This document shows, piece after piece, positions 18,193-26,422 of a DNA stretch of 64,000 bases. A program made the translations under genes and the position numbers. Position 1 is the stretch's first letter; each line of letters begins with the position of its first letter. Under the pieces are notes generated by a model. It was given only the letters and a program-made list of their open reading frames with translations. It was not told the DNA's origin and did not search any database. Origin of the DNA: UBA1259 sp964453915 (GTDB lineage: Bacteria > Bacillota > Clostridia > Christensenellales > Borkfalkiaceae); NCBI GenBank assembly GCA_964453915.1, contig CAYVPW010000002.1, positions 13,633 to 77,632 of the forward strand, read 5' to 3'.

Positions 18193-18231
18193 AAAAAAGA
18201 ACATATTCTGTTTAAGAACACGCTCTTTTTT
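18193..18231 (-). terminator. Terminator of the AMP-synthetase fusion gene
   Basis: AAAAAAGA/TCTTTTTT outer stem extended through G-U pairs to a TTCT/AGAA top with a 5-base loop, about 40 bases after the stop codon. Confidence 0.65.
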
Positions 18232-18270
18232 TATATTTACAATTATTAACCCTAACTTTTTAGCCAAAAA

Positions 18271-20538
18271 TTAAAGTTTGTTTCTTTGTATTTTGCCGCT
18301 TATCGTTTTAGGCAACTCGTCACGGAAAACAACCACTCTAGGATATTTATAAGGCGCAGTATGGTCTTTTACATACTTTTGTATCTCTTTCTTTAATTCT
18401 TCCGTGGGTTCTTTGCCCTTTACTAAAACTATGCTTGCCTTTACAACTTGTCCACGAACGGGATCGGGAACGGCGGACACACCGCACTCTAAAACGTATG
18501 GCAATTCCATTATTACGCTTTCTATTTCAAACGGCCCTATTCTGTATCCGGAAGATTTTATAACGTCGTCTACCCTGCCAACGTACCAATAATATCCGTC
18601 TTCGTCCTTCCAAGCAGTATCGCCGGTATGATATAATCCGTCGTGCCAAGCGTCCTTTGTTTTTTCTTCGTCTCGGTAATATCCCTTAAACAATCCGCAA
18701 GGCACTTCCTTTTCCGTATGAATTACAATCTCTCCTACTTCGCCTGCAGCAACGGGATTCCCGTCCGCATCAACTATATCCACGTCGAACTGAGGAGAAG
18801 CCTTGCCCATTGCGCCTACTTTGGGCGTTGTTCCGTAAAGGTTTGCTATTGCCAAAGTAGTTTCCGTTTGACCGAAACCTTCCATTATTTCTAAGCCTGT
18901 AGCCGCCTTAAACTGGTTAAATACTTCGGGATTAAGCGCTTCACCCGCTGTCGTCATATGATGTATAGAAGAAAGGTCGAATTTAGACAAATCTCCTCTT
19001 ATCAACATTCTAAGCATAGTGGGCGGAGCACAGAAAGTAGTTATGTTATACTTTGCAAACATAGGAAGTATATCGTTTTCGTCAAATTTATCAAAATCGT
19101 AAACGAAAACCGCTCCTTCGCAAAGCCATTGTCCGTAAAGTTTACCCCATAAAGATTTACCCCAACCGGTATCGGATATTGTTAAGTGCAAACCGTCTCT
19201 TTCGCAACAATGCCAATACTTTGCAGTGACGTAGTGTCCCAAAGCATAGGTGTGCTTATGTGCCGCCATTTTGGGATTGCCCGTAGTTCCAGAAGTAAAG
19301 AACATTAAAGCGGTATCGTTTCCGCAAGAAGAATCTTCCGTACGCTCGAACTTACCGGAGAAAATACGGTATTCCTTGTCGAAATCTCTCCAACCTTCTT
19401 TTGCTCCGCCAACCATTATTAGGTTTTCTACTTGCGGGCACTTTGCCGCAGCGCTTTGTGCAAATTCAAACGTATCTCCGTCCGCCGTGCACACAATCGC
19501 CTTAACGCCTGCGGAATTATATCTGTACTCAAAATCGTGTTCTTTAAGTTGATTAGTTGCAGGTATAGCAACCGCACCCAATTTATGAAGGGCTACCATA
19601 CAAAACCAGAATTGATAATGGCGCTTTAAAACAAGCATTACCTTGTCGCCCTTTTTGATGCCTAAAGAAGTAAAGTAGTTTGCAACTCTGTTAGATTCTC
19701 TCTTTATATCCTTAAAGGTAAAGCGACGTTCTTTTTTATGCTTGTCTAAATGCAACATAGCAAGCTTGTCCGGATATTTATCCGCAATTCCGTCTACTAT
19801 ATCAAAGCCAAAGTTAAACGTGTCTGTGTTTTTAAATTTTATGCTTTCTAAAACACCGTTTTCGGTTTCTTTTGTTTCTATAAACTTTTCGCATACAAGC
19901 TTTTGAGATTTTTTAGCCGACATAACGCTTTTTCTAACGATAGTTTCTTCGGTATGGTCTCCGGACATAACTACCGCGCAAAAAACGCAATCTTTTCCGT
20001 CCACGGCAATCATTCCGTGCGGCGTGGAAGAATTGTAATATATGCTGTCGCCTTCGCCTAAAATCTCGCTGTGTTCACCTACTTGAACCTTTAACTTTCC
20101 GCTTAAAACCAAGTCGAATTCTTGCCCGGAGTGGGTTGCTAGTTGAATGGGCTTATTTTGTTGAGAAGCCGAATATTCGTACTTAACCCAATAAGGTTCT
20201 GCAAGTTTATCCTTAAATTTAGGCGCAAGATTTGCAATGTCTATTCCGTCTTCTTTAGCCGTTCCTTGCCCTTGCCCTTTTCTGGTGACGGTATAACTAG
20301 AAAGTTTTGCCGAACTACCTTCTAAAAGATCTGTCATATCGACGCCTAACGCCAAAGCGCATTTATGCAAAAACGAAAAGGGAATATCGGTCTCGCCGCC
20401 TTCGTATGCAAGATAAAGACTTTCGTCTACGTCAGTTTTTTCAGCCATTTGAGCAACTGAAAAGTCCATAATTTCTCTAAGTTCCCTAATTCTCGAAGCT
20501 ATCTCCGAAAGTCTGCTTAAAGTGTTGTTTGTGTTCAC
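18271..20538 (-). CDS. HTH-cupin-AMP-dependent acyl-CoA synthetase fusion
   Basis: 755 residues with three domains: an XRE helix-turn-helix (about 12-68), a cupin_2 domain (about 125-195, GEGDSIYYNSSTPHGMIAVDG) and an AMP-forming ligase (about 225-755). The ligase has the A3 motif FFTSGTTGNPKMAAH, A7/A8 YHTGDTAWKDEDG and GRVDDVIKSSGYRIGP, and the catalytic Lys in PKTISGKIQRNKL. It should activate a carboxylic acid to an acyl-CoA (substrate unknown); the regulator-like front end is unusual. I chose the GTG at 20538, 9 bases after GGGAGG; a TTG at 20544 is too close to it. A T-box leader lies immediately upstream. Confidence 0.88.
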   Translation of the reverse strand: MNTNNTLSRLSEIASRIRELREIMDFSVAQMAEKTDVDESLYLAYEGGETDIPFSFLHKCALALGVDMTDLLEGSSAKLSSYTVTRKGQGQGTAKEDGIDIANLAPKFKDKLAEPYWVKYEYSASQQNKPIQLATHSGQEFDLVLSGKLKVQVGEHSEILGEGDSIYYNSSTPHGMIAVDGKDCVFCAVVMSGDHTEETIVRKSVMSAKKSQKLVCEKFIETKETENGVLESIKFKNTDTFNFGFDIVDGIADKYPDKLAMLHLDKHKKERRFTFKDIKRESNRVANYFTSLGIKKGDKVMLVLKRHYQFWFCMVALHKLGAVAIPATNQLKEHDFEYRYNSAGVKAIVCTADGDTFEFAQSAAAKCPQVENLIMVGGAKEGWRDFDKEYRIFSGKFERTEDSSCGNDTALMFFTSGTTGNPKMAAHKHTYALGHYVTAKYWHCCERDGLHLTISDTGWGKSLWGKLYGQWLCEGAVFVYDFDKFDENDILPMFAKYNITTFCAPPTMLRMLIRGDLSKFDLSSIHHMTTAGEALNPEVFNQFKAATGLEIMEGFGQTETTLAIANLYGTTPKVGAMGKASPQFDVDIVDADGNPVAAGEVGEIVIHTEKEVPCGLFKGYYRDEEKTKDAWHDGLYHTGDTAWKDEDGYYWYVGRVDDVIKSSGYRIGPFEIESVIMELPYVLECGVSAVPDPVRGQVVKASIVLVKGKEPTEELKKEIQKYVKDHTAPYKYPRVVVFRDELPKTISGKIQRNKL

Positions 20539-20565
20539 GACCAAATACCTCCCGATAAATTTTAA

Positions 20566-20834
20566 ATAAAAAAAATCGTCTCAAATCTTTGAGACGAATG
20601 TTTACAACACACGCGGTACCACTCAAATTGCAGTTATACTGCCACTCAGAGTCCATCAACTCTTATGCCTTTACGCAGCAATCACGGGAAACGCCTACTA
20701 AGCAAAACCGTTGGGGTTTCCGGCTCGGAAGCGATGGGATATTCTACTTCTTTTTATCGGGATTGCACCATCCCCGACTCTCTTTGAAACTTCTATAGAA
20801 TCCGTCTTCGTCGTAGCCTTTAATCTATTAAGTT
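20566..20834 (-). promoter_or_regulatory. T-box riboswitch leader
   Basis: A 270-base leader on the minus strand with T-box landmarks in the right order: a stem I closed by GGCT/AGCC with the AGAGAG motif and apical hairpin TCGGGGATGGTGCAATCCCGA, then the T-box sequence GAGTGGTACCGCG (20612-20624), then a 9-bp terminator CGTCTCAAA/TTTGAGACG followed by eight T (20566-20596). It begins just after a consensus promoter. Uncharged tRNA should bind and prevent termination. I could not assign the specifier codon by eye; triplets next to GAA include TAT and GTA, and ATC is also possible. Confidence 0.9.
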
Positions 20835-20840
20835 AAGCAG

Positions 20841-20869
20841 ATTTTAACACCAAAAAAACGCTATGTCAA
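20841..20869 (-). promoter_or_regulatory. Promoter of the T-box leader
   Basis: Minus strand TTGACA (20864-20869), 17-base spacer, TAAAAT (20841-20846). Confidence 0.8.
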
Positions 20870-20906
20870 GCATTTTTTTACGTGCTAATAAAATTTTTTT
20901 TATTTT

Positions 20907-21122
20907 TTATAGCGGATAACGCTCTTCTATATCAAAATCTAAGCCTATTTCTTTTGCCCTATCCCACGCTTGCAAGTATTCTAAACACTCCGTAAAAGCC
21001 GTTCTTTCCCCATACTGAAACTGCTCTTCTTCTCTATCCTTAAAATCCTTTAAGTCTTCTAGGTACTCGGATATTATACGTATCATTGTTTCTAATACTT
21101 CTTCCGCAAATAGTTTTCGCAT
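20907..21122 (-). CDS. Small conserved-looking hypothetical protein
   Basis: 71 residues, very acidic and helical (FKDREEEQFQYGERTAFTECLEYLQ ... LDFDIEERYPL in parts). I have the impression of a short Clostridia protein recurrent in gut genomes but know no function. It begins 4 bases after the stop of the 122-residue gene upstream, so the two form a pair. Confidence 0.6.
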   Translation of the reverse strand: MRKLFAEEVLETMIRIISEYLEDLKDFKDREEEQFQYGERTAFTECLEYLQAWDRAKEIGLDFDIEERYPL

Positions 21123-21126
21123 ATAT

Positions 21127-21495
21127 TTATCCCAATTTAGACCTTAAAATATCTTCGTATGATACCAAGCCCTTATACACGCAACAAATATATATTTTAT
21201 TTACAAACTCCTTTTTGATTTCGTAATACTTAGTTCTTTCCATAGGGCTTTGAGATATTATGGCAACGTCCTTTTTTCCACTCTTTATATCGGAAAAAAT
21301 CTTTTTTAGCCATAACGATTCTTCGTTTTGTACTATTTCATCGATTATGTCTATAATCATTATAGTATCTTCGTCTATCGTAATTTTTTCTTTTTGCTTG
21401 CTTATATAAAACTCTTTTTCGGTGCTCCCTTCGCTTAACATCTCCAAAATATATGTAAGTCTTTTTACTACGTACTTTACTTTTTCTCTAGTCAA
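21127..21495 (-). CDS. Hypothetical protein
   Basis: 122 residues, helical and charged, with the N-terminus MTREKVKYVVKRLTYIL and a C-terminal segment SPMERTKYYEIKKEFVNKIY reminiscent of small phage-type regulators, but no family could be assigned. Paired with the 71-residue gene downstream. It lies on the edge of a region with other transferred pieces. Confidence 0.55.
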   Translation of the reverse strand: MTREKVKYVVKRLTYILEMLSEGSTEKEFYISKQKEKITIDEDTIMIIDIIDEIVQNEESLWLKKIFSDIKSGKKDVAIISQSPMERTKYYEIKKEFVNKIYICCVYKGLVSYEDILRSKLG

Positions 21496-21797
21496 CTCTA
21501 CTTTCTCTTTAGTCTATTTCTTCCTTTCATTATATATCTTTTTCTCGTAGTAAAAGTCCGTACTTTTCCATTCGTTTACAAGTCCTTACTTAACCCTGCA
21601 AAATCAAACGAAAAGCATATCCTTTTTTATTTAAGATTTATTATAAATCATTATTGTATAACTGTAAACACAACTTTTCTGTCAATGCACTAAAAAGGTA
21701 GATTATTAAAAGTGATTTTCTCCCCATTCGGTTAAAATTTCAGGGAATACGGTGGACAACCACACTTGTTTTAGACTAATTTTTTACGCAAAAAACA

Positions 21798-21824
21798 AAA
21801 AACGGCCTTTTTTTGACCGTTTTT
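21798..21824 (-). terminator. Orphan terminator
   Basis: Stem AAAAACGG/CCGTTTTT with an 11-base loop. There is no intact gene just upstream on either strand; it probably belonged to the deleted nhaC-like gene at 21.9 kb. Confidence 0.6.
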
Positions 21825-21857
21825 ACGCTTTTGGTTGCGTGAGTAGGCGTTCTTTCT

Positions 21858-21908
21858 TGCCTTTTACAAAAATAAAACGCCCAAAACGTACGTTTCATAA
21901 AACCTTTC
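21858..21908 (-). pseudogene. 5' fragment of a second nhaC-like gene
   Basis: Bases 21874-21908 align without gaps to 18040-18074, the start of nhaC, with an 18-base identical core. Codons from the ATG at 21898 read M-K-R-T-F-W-A-F against M-E-G-T-F-W-A-F in the intact gene. After eight codons similarity ends and a terminator follows 75 bases later, so the body is deleted. Confidence 0.6.
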
Positions 21909-21987
21909 TTTAAGTATAGAAATATTAAAACCGCTTATTTTTTCCATATTTAATACCCTAAAAATTATCACTGATTTATTTTGGATT

Positions 21988-22215
21988 TTATTTTTGAACG
22001 GTAGGCATTTCCGTTCTACAAAAAAAATAATCCAGAGACACGTTAAAATATTCCGCAAAAATTATACCGGTTTCTATTGTGGGCACTCTAAGGTTATTCT
22101 CGTACTTAGATATCAACGCTTGTTCTATCCCCGTATCCATTTGCAACTTTATTTGCGAAATTTTTTTGTCTTTACGCAATTGTTTTAATCTGCATTTTAT
22201 CTCCATATATAACAT
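21988..22215 (-). CDS. XRE-family helix-turn-helix repressor
   Basis: 75 residues consisting almost wholly of an HTH_3 domain (LRKDKKISQIKLQMDTGIEQALISKYE), ending soon after the fifth helix. An in-frame ATG at 22206 is an alternative start; neither has a clear RBS. It is divergent from a small membrane protein gene, and a palindromic operator lies over the shared promoter region, so autoregulation and control of the neighbour are likely. Confidence 0.82.
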   Translation of the reverse strand: MLYMEIKCRLKQLRKDKKISQIKLQMDTGIEQALISKYENNLRVPTIETGIIFAEYFNVSLDYFFCRTEMPTVQK

Positions 22216-22217
22216 TT

Positions 22218-22260
22218 TGTCATATTTTGCTTGACTTTATATGACGCGTTGTCATATAAT
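22218..22260 (+). promoter_or_regulatory. Promoter with palindromic operator
   Basis: Plus-strand promoter TTGACT (22231-22236), 18-base spacer, TATAAT (22255-22260). A perfect 9-bp dyad TTATATGAC/GTCATATAA (22237-22245 and 22251-22259) fills the spacer and -10 box, and a further half-site TGTCATAT lies at 22218-22225. A repressor bound there would block the promoter. Confidence 0.78.
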
Positions 22261-22291
22261 AATGATAAATTATTTATATTGGAGAAAAGAA

Positions 22292-22747
22292 ATGAATAAA
22301 AATGTTTTTAAGTGGGGTTGTTTTTTATCGATTGCGTGCTGCATCACCGCACTTATCTGCGGTATATGTTATCTGGTAAGACTTAGCGATTTAGCAGAAG
22401 TTTTAAAGGGTTTAGACGTAGAACTTATATCCTTTTCTACCTTTTTTTACGTGTTAATTCTTCCTGTTTTGTCTACACTTTTTTTAAGCATTCTTTTTGG
22501 AGCGCTTCTTCAAATAGACGACTCAGTGGGTTATCTAAAAAAATCATGCCTAGCAAAGGCAGAAAATGAGTCACTCAACAAAAAAATCAGCGAGCTTCAA
22601 ATAAAAATAAATAATCTAGAAAGAAAAACCGACTCCACTCAAGCCCCCGTTAAAGCCCCCGAAGAATCATCTAACGAATTAAAAGACAAATTAGATATGA
22701 TAATAAAAATGATTGGCAAAAACGAAAAACCGACTATCGAAAAATAA
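22292..22747 (+). CDS. Two-helix membrane protein with C-terminal coiled coil
   Basis: 151 residues: two transmembrane segments (about 6-30 and 45-75) and a C-terminal coiled coil (about 88-112) with a Lys/Glu-rich tail. I place the start at 22292, where GGAGAAAAGAA precedes the ATG; an upstream ATG at 22241 lies inside the operator. No family recognised. With the divergent XRE gene it forms a compact regulated pair. Confidence 0.72.
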   Translation: MNKNVFKWGCFLSIACCITALICGICYLVRLSDLAEVLKGLDVELISFSTFFYVLILPVLSTLFLSILFGALLQIDDSVGYLKKSCLAKAENESLNKKISELQIKINNLERKTDSTQAPVKAPEESSNELKDKLDMIIKMIGKNEKPTIEK

Positions 22748-22774
22748 AATCGTTTTTCGTTAGCATATTTTAGT

Positions 22775-22817
22775 CAAAAAGAAAAACACCAACCGTTTGG
22801 TTGGTGTTTTTCTTTTT
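22775..22817. terminator. Strong bidirectional terminator
   Basis: A 19-bp stem AAAAAGAAAAACACCAACC with GTTT loop. It ends the membrane protein gene and, before the element inserted, would have ended the tRNA-fMet transcript. Confidence 0.92.
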
Positions 22818-22866
22818 GGTTGCGGGAGTGGGATTTGAACCTCACGACCTTCGGGTTATGAGCCCG
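22815..22866. repeat. Left attachment site copy (att), 3' half of tRNA-fMet
   Basis: 52 bases identical to 26219-26270, covering the 3' half of tRNA-fMet from the anticodon loop to the CCA end. This displaced half marks the far end of an integrated element. Confidence 0.92.
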
Positions 22867-22962
22867 TAAAAACAACTTAAAATTGTCAGTAAAATACTGA
22901 CTTTTTGAAAACCGTTCCCCAACGGTTCCCCAAAATTATCAACGTCGTTTTCTTGCAAATTA

Positions 22963-23481
22963 TTAAGTTTCTTCGAGTTCTTTTTTAAGTAGCTCGGGTA
23001 ATGCGTTTGCGTTGTATTTTCTAAACGCTTGTGCTGATAAGGGGGTGATAAACTGTAAAACAATTTCGTTATAGTTTTCGCTTGAAATATTAAGCGGTTG
23101 CGCTATCTTTCCGTTATCAACTATAAACGATGCTTCGTCTGATGGATATTCGGGGCGATTTTCTTCGGCTATGGTTATGTCGTGCCAACGAACTACAACC
23201 GTTGCTATTCCCGCGACTGCCGTGTCCCACGCTTGCAACGTGTAATAATACTTGTCTTCGGCATCAATTTTAATCATTGAATACCACCCCGACTGTTCGC
23301 CGTCTGGTCGGGTAATACATAGTTGAACCGCCATATTGTCGGCAAGTATCTGCCCGGTATCAATAGGCGATTCGTTTTCGTTCCACTCAACGTAAATGCG
23401 TCGTGATAAGTCTTGCCCGCGCCTTACTATTTCGCCGCGTAGCAATTCGACGCTTCCGTCTGAACTTAATACAATTCTCAT
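22963..23481 (-). CDS. Phage baseplate/BppU-like protein
   Basis: 172 residues from the ATG at 23481, chosen because AAAGGAGC lies just upstream; an earlier in-frame start lacks one. The sequence (MRIVLSSDGSVELLRGEIVRRGQ, ADNMAVQLCITRPDG, PEYPSDEASFIVDNG) resembles the N-terminal domain of phage baseplate upper proteins, which attach receptor-binding modules. The receptor-binding C-terminus is missing or very short. Last cargo gene before the left att site. Confidence 0.6.
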   Translation of the reverse strand: MRIVLSSDGSVELLRGEIVRRGQDLSRRIYVEWNENESPIDTGQILADNMAVQLCITRPDGEQSGWYSMIKIDAEDKYYYTLQAWDTAVAGIATVVVRWHDITIAEENRPEYPSDEASFIVDNGKIAQPLNISSENYNEIVLQFITPLSAQAFRKYNANALPELLKKELEET

Positions 23482-23562
23482 TTTTTTTGCTCCTTTGAAA
23501 ATTTGATATAAAAAAAGGAACTTGCTTTTTCGCAAATTCCTTTTCTATCCTATAATAATTAT

Positions 23563-23871
23563 TTAGTTGTTGTTTTGTTGTGGTGGTTTACGGTCTATAA
23601 CGCCCCTTGCAGCGAGCTCTTGTTCAAGATAGAAAACTCGCCCGATTAAATGTTCAAGCGCCCTTAAAACAAGCAAGACGGCGTATGAAAACACATAGGC
23701 AACAGCCACTAAAAAATAAATCAGCGGTTCTGCTTTTATTCCATATAGTTTAAGAAATATAAATACCCCGCCAAGCAAGCCAATGTAAAAACAAATTTGA
23801 TAAATACGCCTAATTAGCGCAATAGATTTGCACGCCGAATAGTTTTTCATCTCTTTATAAAAGTCGTTCAT
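23563..23871 (-). CDS. Small two-helix membrane protein, holin-like
   Basis: 102 residues from the ATG at 23871 (RBS AAAGGAG). Two hydrophobic segments (about 24-45 and 52-72) are followed by a basic and Asn/Gln-rich tail. Size, topology and position between phage tail-type genes suggest a holin, but there is no diagnostic motif and no lysin alongside. Confidence 0.5.
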   Translation of the reverse strand: MNDFYKEMKNYSACKSIALIRRIYQICFYIGLLGGVFIFLKLYGIKAEPLIYFLVAVAYVFSYAVLLVLRALEHLIGRVFYLEQELAARGVIDRKPPQQNNN

Positions 23872-23921
23872 AGTCTCTCCTTTGGAATACAAATTGTATC
23901 ATTTAGGCACTTTTTTGTCAA

Positions 23922-25109
23922 TTAAATATTGCGCCTAAACATAAGGTATATTGCGGGCAGTAAACTGTTTTCGTAAACAATGCCCTCGACATAAACGCAA
24001 ATTCGTCCCGTAGTTGTTACTATTCCATAACCCTCACCTACCTTATCGCCGAGTGGTAACTCGGTAGGTGTTTCAATCTTTGCCACAAATGAGCCAACAG
24101 TTCCCGAACTGCTTGAAGAGCTTGCGCTATAATGATTACTTTCAGAATTTTCCGATATGCAGATATGTTTTGTTTTTGTGGTATAGCCTATCGGCGGCAT
24201 ATTCAACATAATAACTTCGCCTTCAAATTCGTCTGCAAGGTGATTTTGTTTTTTCTTGAAAACCACATACCTATATTTGGTTGTGAAATCACCAACAAGC
24301 GGTAATGTTGCAGGTAGTGCCGGTCCTATCATAATTTTACTATTTGGCGTAACAAAATTTAGTTGTGCTGTAACACCTATACACTCTCTACTGTCTTTAT
24401 CAACAATGCAATCGAGAAATTTTGCTATTTCTCCGCCGTATTCATAATTTGTATTGTTAGACCACTTATAAAGGCTTTGCGCAAAAGCAGTTTCGTCATC
24501 ACTTGAAGTAAATTTGTTTGTATATATTAAGTGTAGTTTGTCAAAGCGTCCGAAAGTGTTTCCGTATCTTATGTATTGTTCTTCGTTATAAGTAAACGTA
24601 ACAAACTCCGAACTTGTTCCTGCGCTATAATTATCGTCAAGAGAAAAATACGAAACGATAGAATTTCCAAACGGGAACGTTGCAACGGGAACGATAAAAG
24701 TGCTTTGTTCAGTTTTTCCGTAGTTTTCCGAAGTTGGATCGGCGCACGTTGATTCTGCTATGCAGCCTACCGCCGATATCTTCCCAAACTTCACAGAAGA
24801 ATAGCCGTTATTTTCTTCTTCGCTTCCATCGTTAATACCACCCCAAAAGGGAACTACGCCCGAACTACCACCACTTGAAGAGCTGTTTCCAGAGCTATCT
24901 TCGTCAAGGTTTGAAAGCTTTCTGCAAATTTGCGCCATAGTCCAAGCTTGACCAAACCCCACATTTGCAAGCTGACTTTCAACATATTCTTGATAATAAG
25001 TATAGTCGGGGCTGTCATAAAAAGGCTCTATGTCAAGATTTATATCTACAACACAAAACTCTCCTTTTGTAGAATTTACCGAAAAGGAGATAAACACAAT
25101 GCCAAAACA
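23922..25109 (-). CDS. Unrecognised phage-type structural protein
   Basis: About 395 residues with two Ser/Gly linkers (GNSSSSGGSSG near 75 and SASSSSSSG near 330), beta-rich in between, typical of tail-associated or adhesion proteins. The start is uncertain: ATG at 25109 overlaps the integrase start by 11 bases, whereas an AAAGGAG motif at about 25061 points to position 25052, where the codon is GTT. A deletion or mutation at the 5' end is plausible. Confidence 0.5.
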   Translation of the reverse strand, partial: CFGIVFISFSVNSTKGEFCVVDINLDIEPFYDSPDYTYYQEYVESQLANVGFGQAWTMAQICRKLSNLDEDSSGNSSSSGGSSGVVPFWGGINDGSEEENNGYSSVKFGKISAVGCIAESTCADPTSENYGKTEQSTFIVPVATFPFGNSIVSYFSLDDNYSAGTSSEFVTFTYNEEQYIRYGNTFGRFDKLHLIYTNKFTSSDDETAFAQSLYKWSNNTNYEYGGEIAKFLDCIVDKDSRECIGVTAQLNFVTPNSKIMIGPALPATLPLVGDFTTKYRYVVFKKKQNHLADEFEGEVIMLNMPPIGYTTKTKHICISENSESNHYSASSSSSSGTVGSFVAKIETPTELPLGDKVGEGYGIVTTTGRICVYVEGIVYENSLLPAIYLMFRRNI

Positions 25110-26142
25110 CATAAGAAAATTATTGATAATAGAAAAAAAGCGTTGCCGTATTAGGCAACACAATGGGAAAAAAGGGTATGAAATTCGTTTACGTCGCGAC
25201 GGATACGACATTTCTGCAAGTGGCGTTACAATTGAACTTGCAAAAGAAAACTTTATAAAGAAATTAAAAGTAGCAAAACCGAACGAGAATATCGGCGAAG
25301 TAATTATCCCGAAAACCTTTAACGCGTTTGCTATGTTTTATTTTGAGAACTTTCGCAAAGAACTTGTTGCAGAAAAAACCTTTTATAACGATTTGAGCCG
25401 TTATAAGAATTATATTTACCCCGCTTTTAAGGAACGCCCCTTATTAAAGATAACGCCGGCAGACTGCAAAAAATTGATAGATTCAATTAAAAAGAAAGGG
25501 TTAGGAAAAACCGCTGACGAAGTTTATTCTTTGCTTAACGTTACATTTAAGTGCGCTATAAATCACTCAATTATAGATAAAAACCCGCTTGATACGATTT
25601 TGCACATAAAACACGAAAAGCAATCAGGCGTGGCGCTAACCAAGGAAGAAGATTCTATTTTATACGCCCAACTAATCAACCCAGCGCACCCCGAAAAATA
25701 CCGAAAAGCCATAGCAATAGCGTTATTTTGCGGTTTGCGTCCTAACGAATACTACAAAATTGTTGACTATAAGCCACCTTTTATAATCGCTGAAAACAGT
25801 AAGCGTAAAAACAAAAAAGTAGAATATAAGCGTATTCCCGTTATTGATGCGCTTAAACCGATTTTAATTGACGGCATAGGCAAATTACCAACAGAAAAGT
25901 ATTTGCGCGATTTCCTAAAAAAGATACTGCCAAATCACACGTTGAAAGACTTGCGTAAAACTTTTAACACTCGCTGCAAAGAGTTCGGCGTTTCCGACCA
26001 TGCGCGCAAGCACTTTATGGGGCACTCACTTGGAGCGTTAGACGGCACTTATACCGAGTTAACCGACGAATACTTGTTAAAAGAAGCGGAAAAATTAAAC
26101 AAATGGCTTGCCGAGTTCCCCAAAAGTTCCCCAAAAACTTAA
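25099..26142 (+). CDS. int: Tyrosine recombinase / phage integrase
   Basis: 347 residues from the ATG at 25099 (RBS AAAGGAG). An N-terminal arm-binding region, SAM-like core-binding domain (about 75-165) and catalytic domain are present. Catalytic residues: Arg in FCGLRPNEYY, Lys/Arg in LKDLRKTF, His in MGHSLGALDG and Tyr in TYTEL. It lies beside the intact tRNA-fMet whose 3' half is duplicated, so it is the enzyme that inserted the element. Confidence 0.9.
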   Translation: MPKHIRKLLIIEKKRCRIRQHNGKKGYEIRLRRDGYDISASGVTIELAKENFIKKLKVAKPNENIGEVIIPKTFNAFAMFYFENFRKELVAEKTFYNDLSRYKNYIYPAFKERPLLKITPADCKKLIDSIKKKGLGKTADEVYSLLNVTFKCAINHSIIDKNPLDTILHIKHEKQSGVALTKEEDSILYAQLINPAHPEKYRKAIAIALFCGLRPNEYYKIVDYKPPFIIAENSKRKNKKVEYKRIPVIDALKPILIDGIGKLPTEKYLRDFLKKILPNHTLKDLRKTFNTRCKEFGVSDHARKHFMGHSLGALDGTYTELTDEYLLKEAEKLNKWLAEFPKSSPKT

Positions 26143-26180
26143 ACTTTTTACCTAAATCAGCGAAAATCTAAAATAAAAAA

Positions 26181-26217
26181 AGGGCATTTTCAAGCCTTTT
26201 TAGCCTAAAAATGCCCT
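26181..26217. terminator. Terminator between integrase and tRNA-fMet
   Basis: 10-bp stem AGGGCATTTT/AAAATGCCCT with a pyrimidine-rich loop; the two flanking genes converge on it. Confidence 0.75.
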
Positions 26218-26218
26218 A

Positions 26219-26298
<80 letters not shown>

Positions 26299-26387
26299 AT
26301 ATCTAAAATGCTTATTCATAATATACCATTATTCTGTCTTTGTCAACCGTTTACCGTAAAAAATTAAAAATTATCTACCTATTGTTC

Positions 26388-26416
26388 TTGTCTTTTTTTT
26401 CTCTCTTTGGTACAAT
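26388..26416 (+). promoter_or_regulatory. Promoter of tilS-hpt, leaderless design
   Basis: TTGTCT (26388-26393), 17-base spacer, TACAAT (26411-26416). The ATG of tilS is at 26423, at the predicted transcription start, with no RBS. Confidence 0.7.
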
Positions 26417-26422
26417 ATATTT

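Larger units (their letters stand above)
21496..21987. other. Gene-poor gap with nhaC fragment and terminator
   Basis: 492 bases without an intact gene. The right part holds a degraded nhaC start (21858-21908) and a terminator (21798-21824). In 21500-21790 I see only AT-rich sequence and no further feature. Confidence 0.6.
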
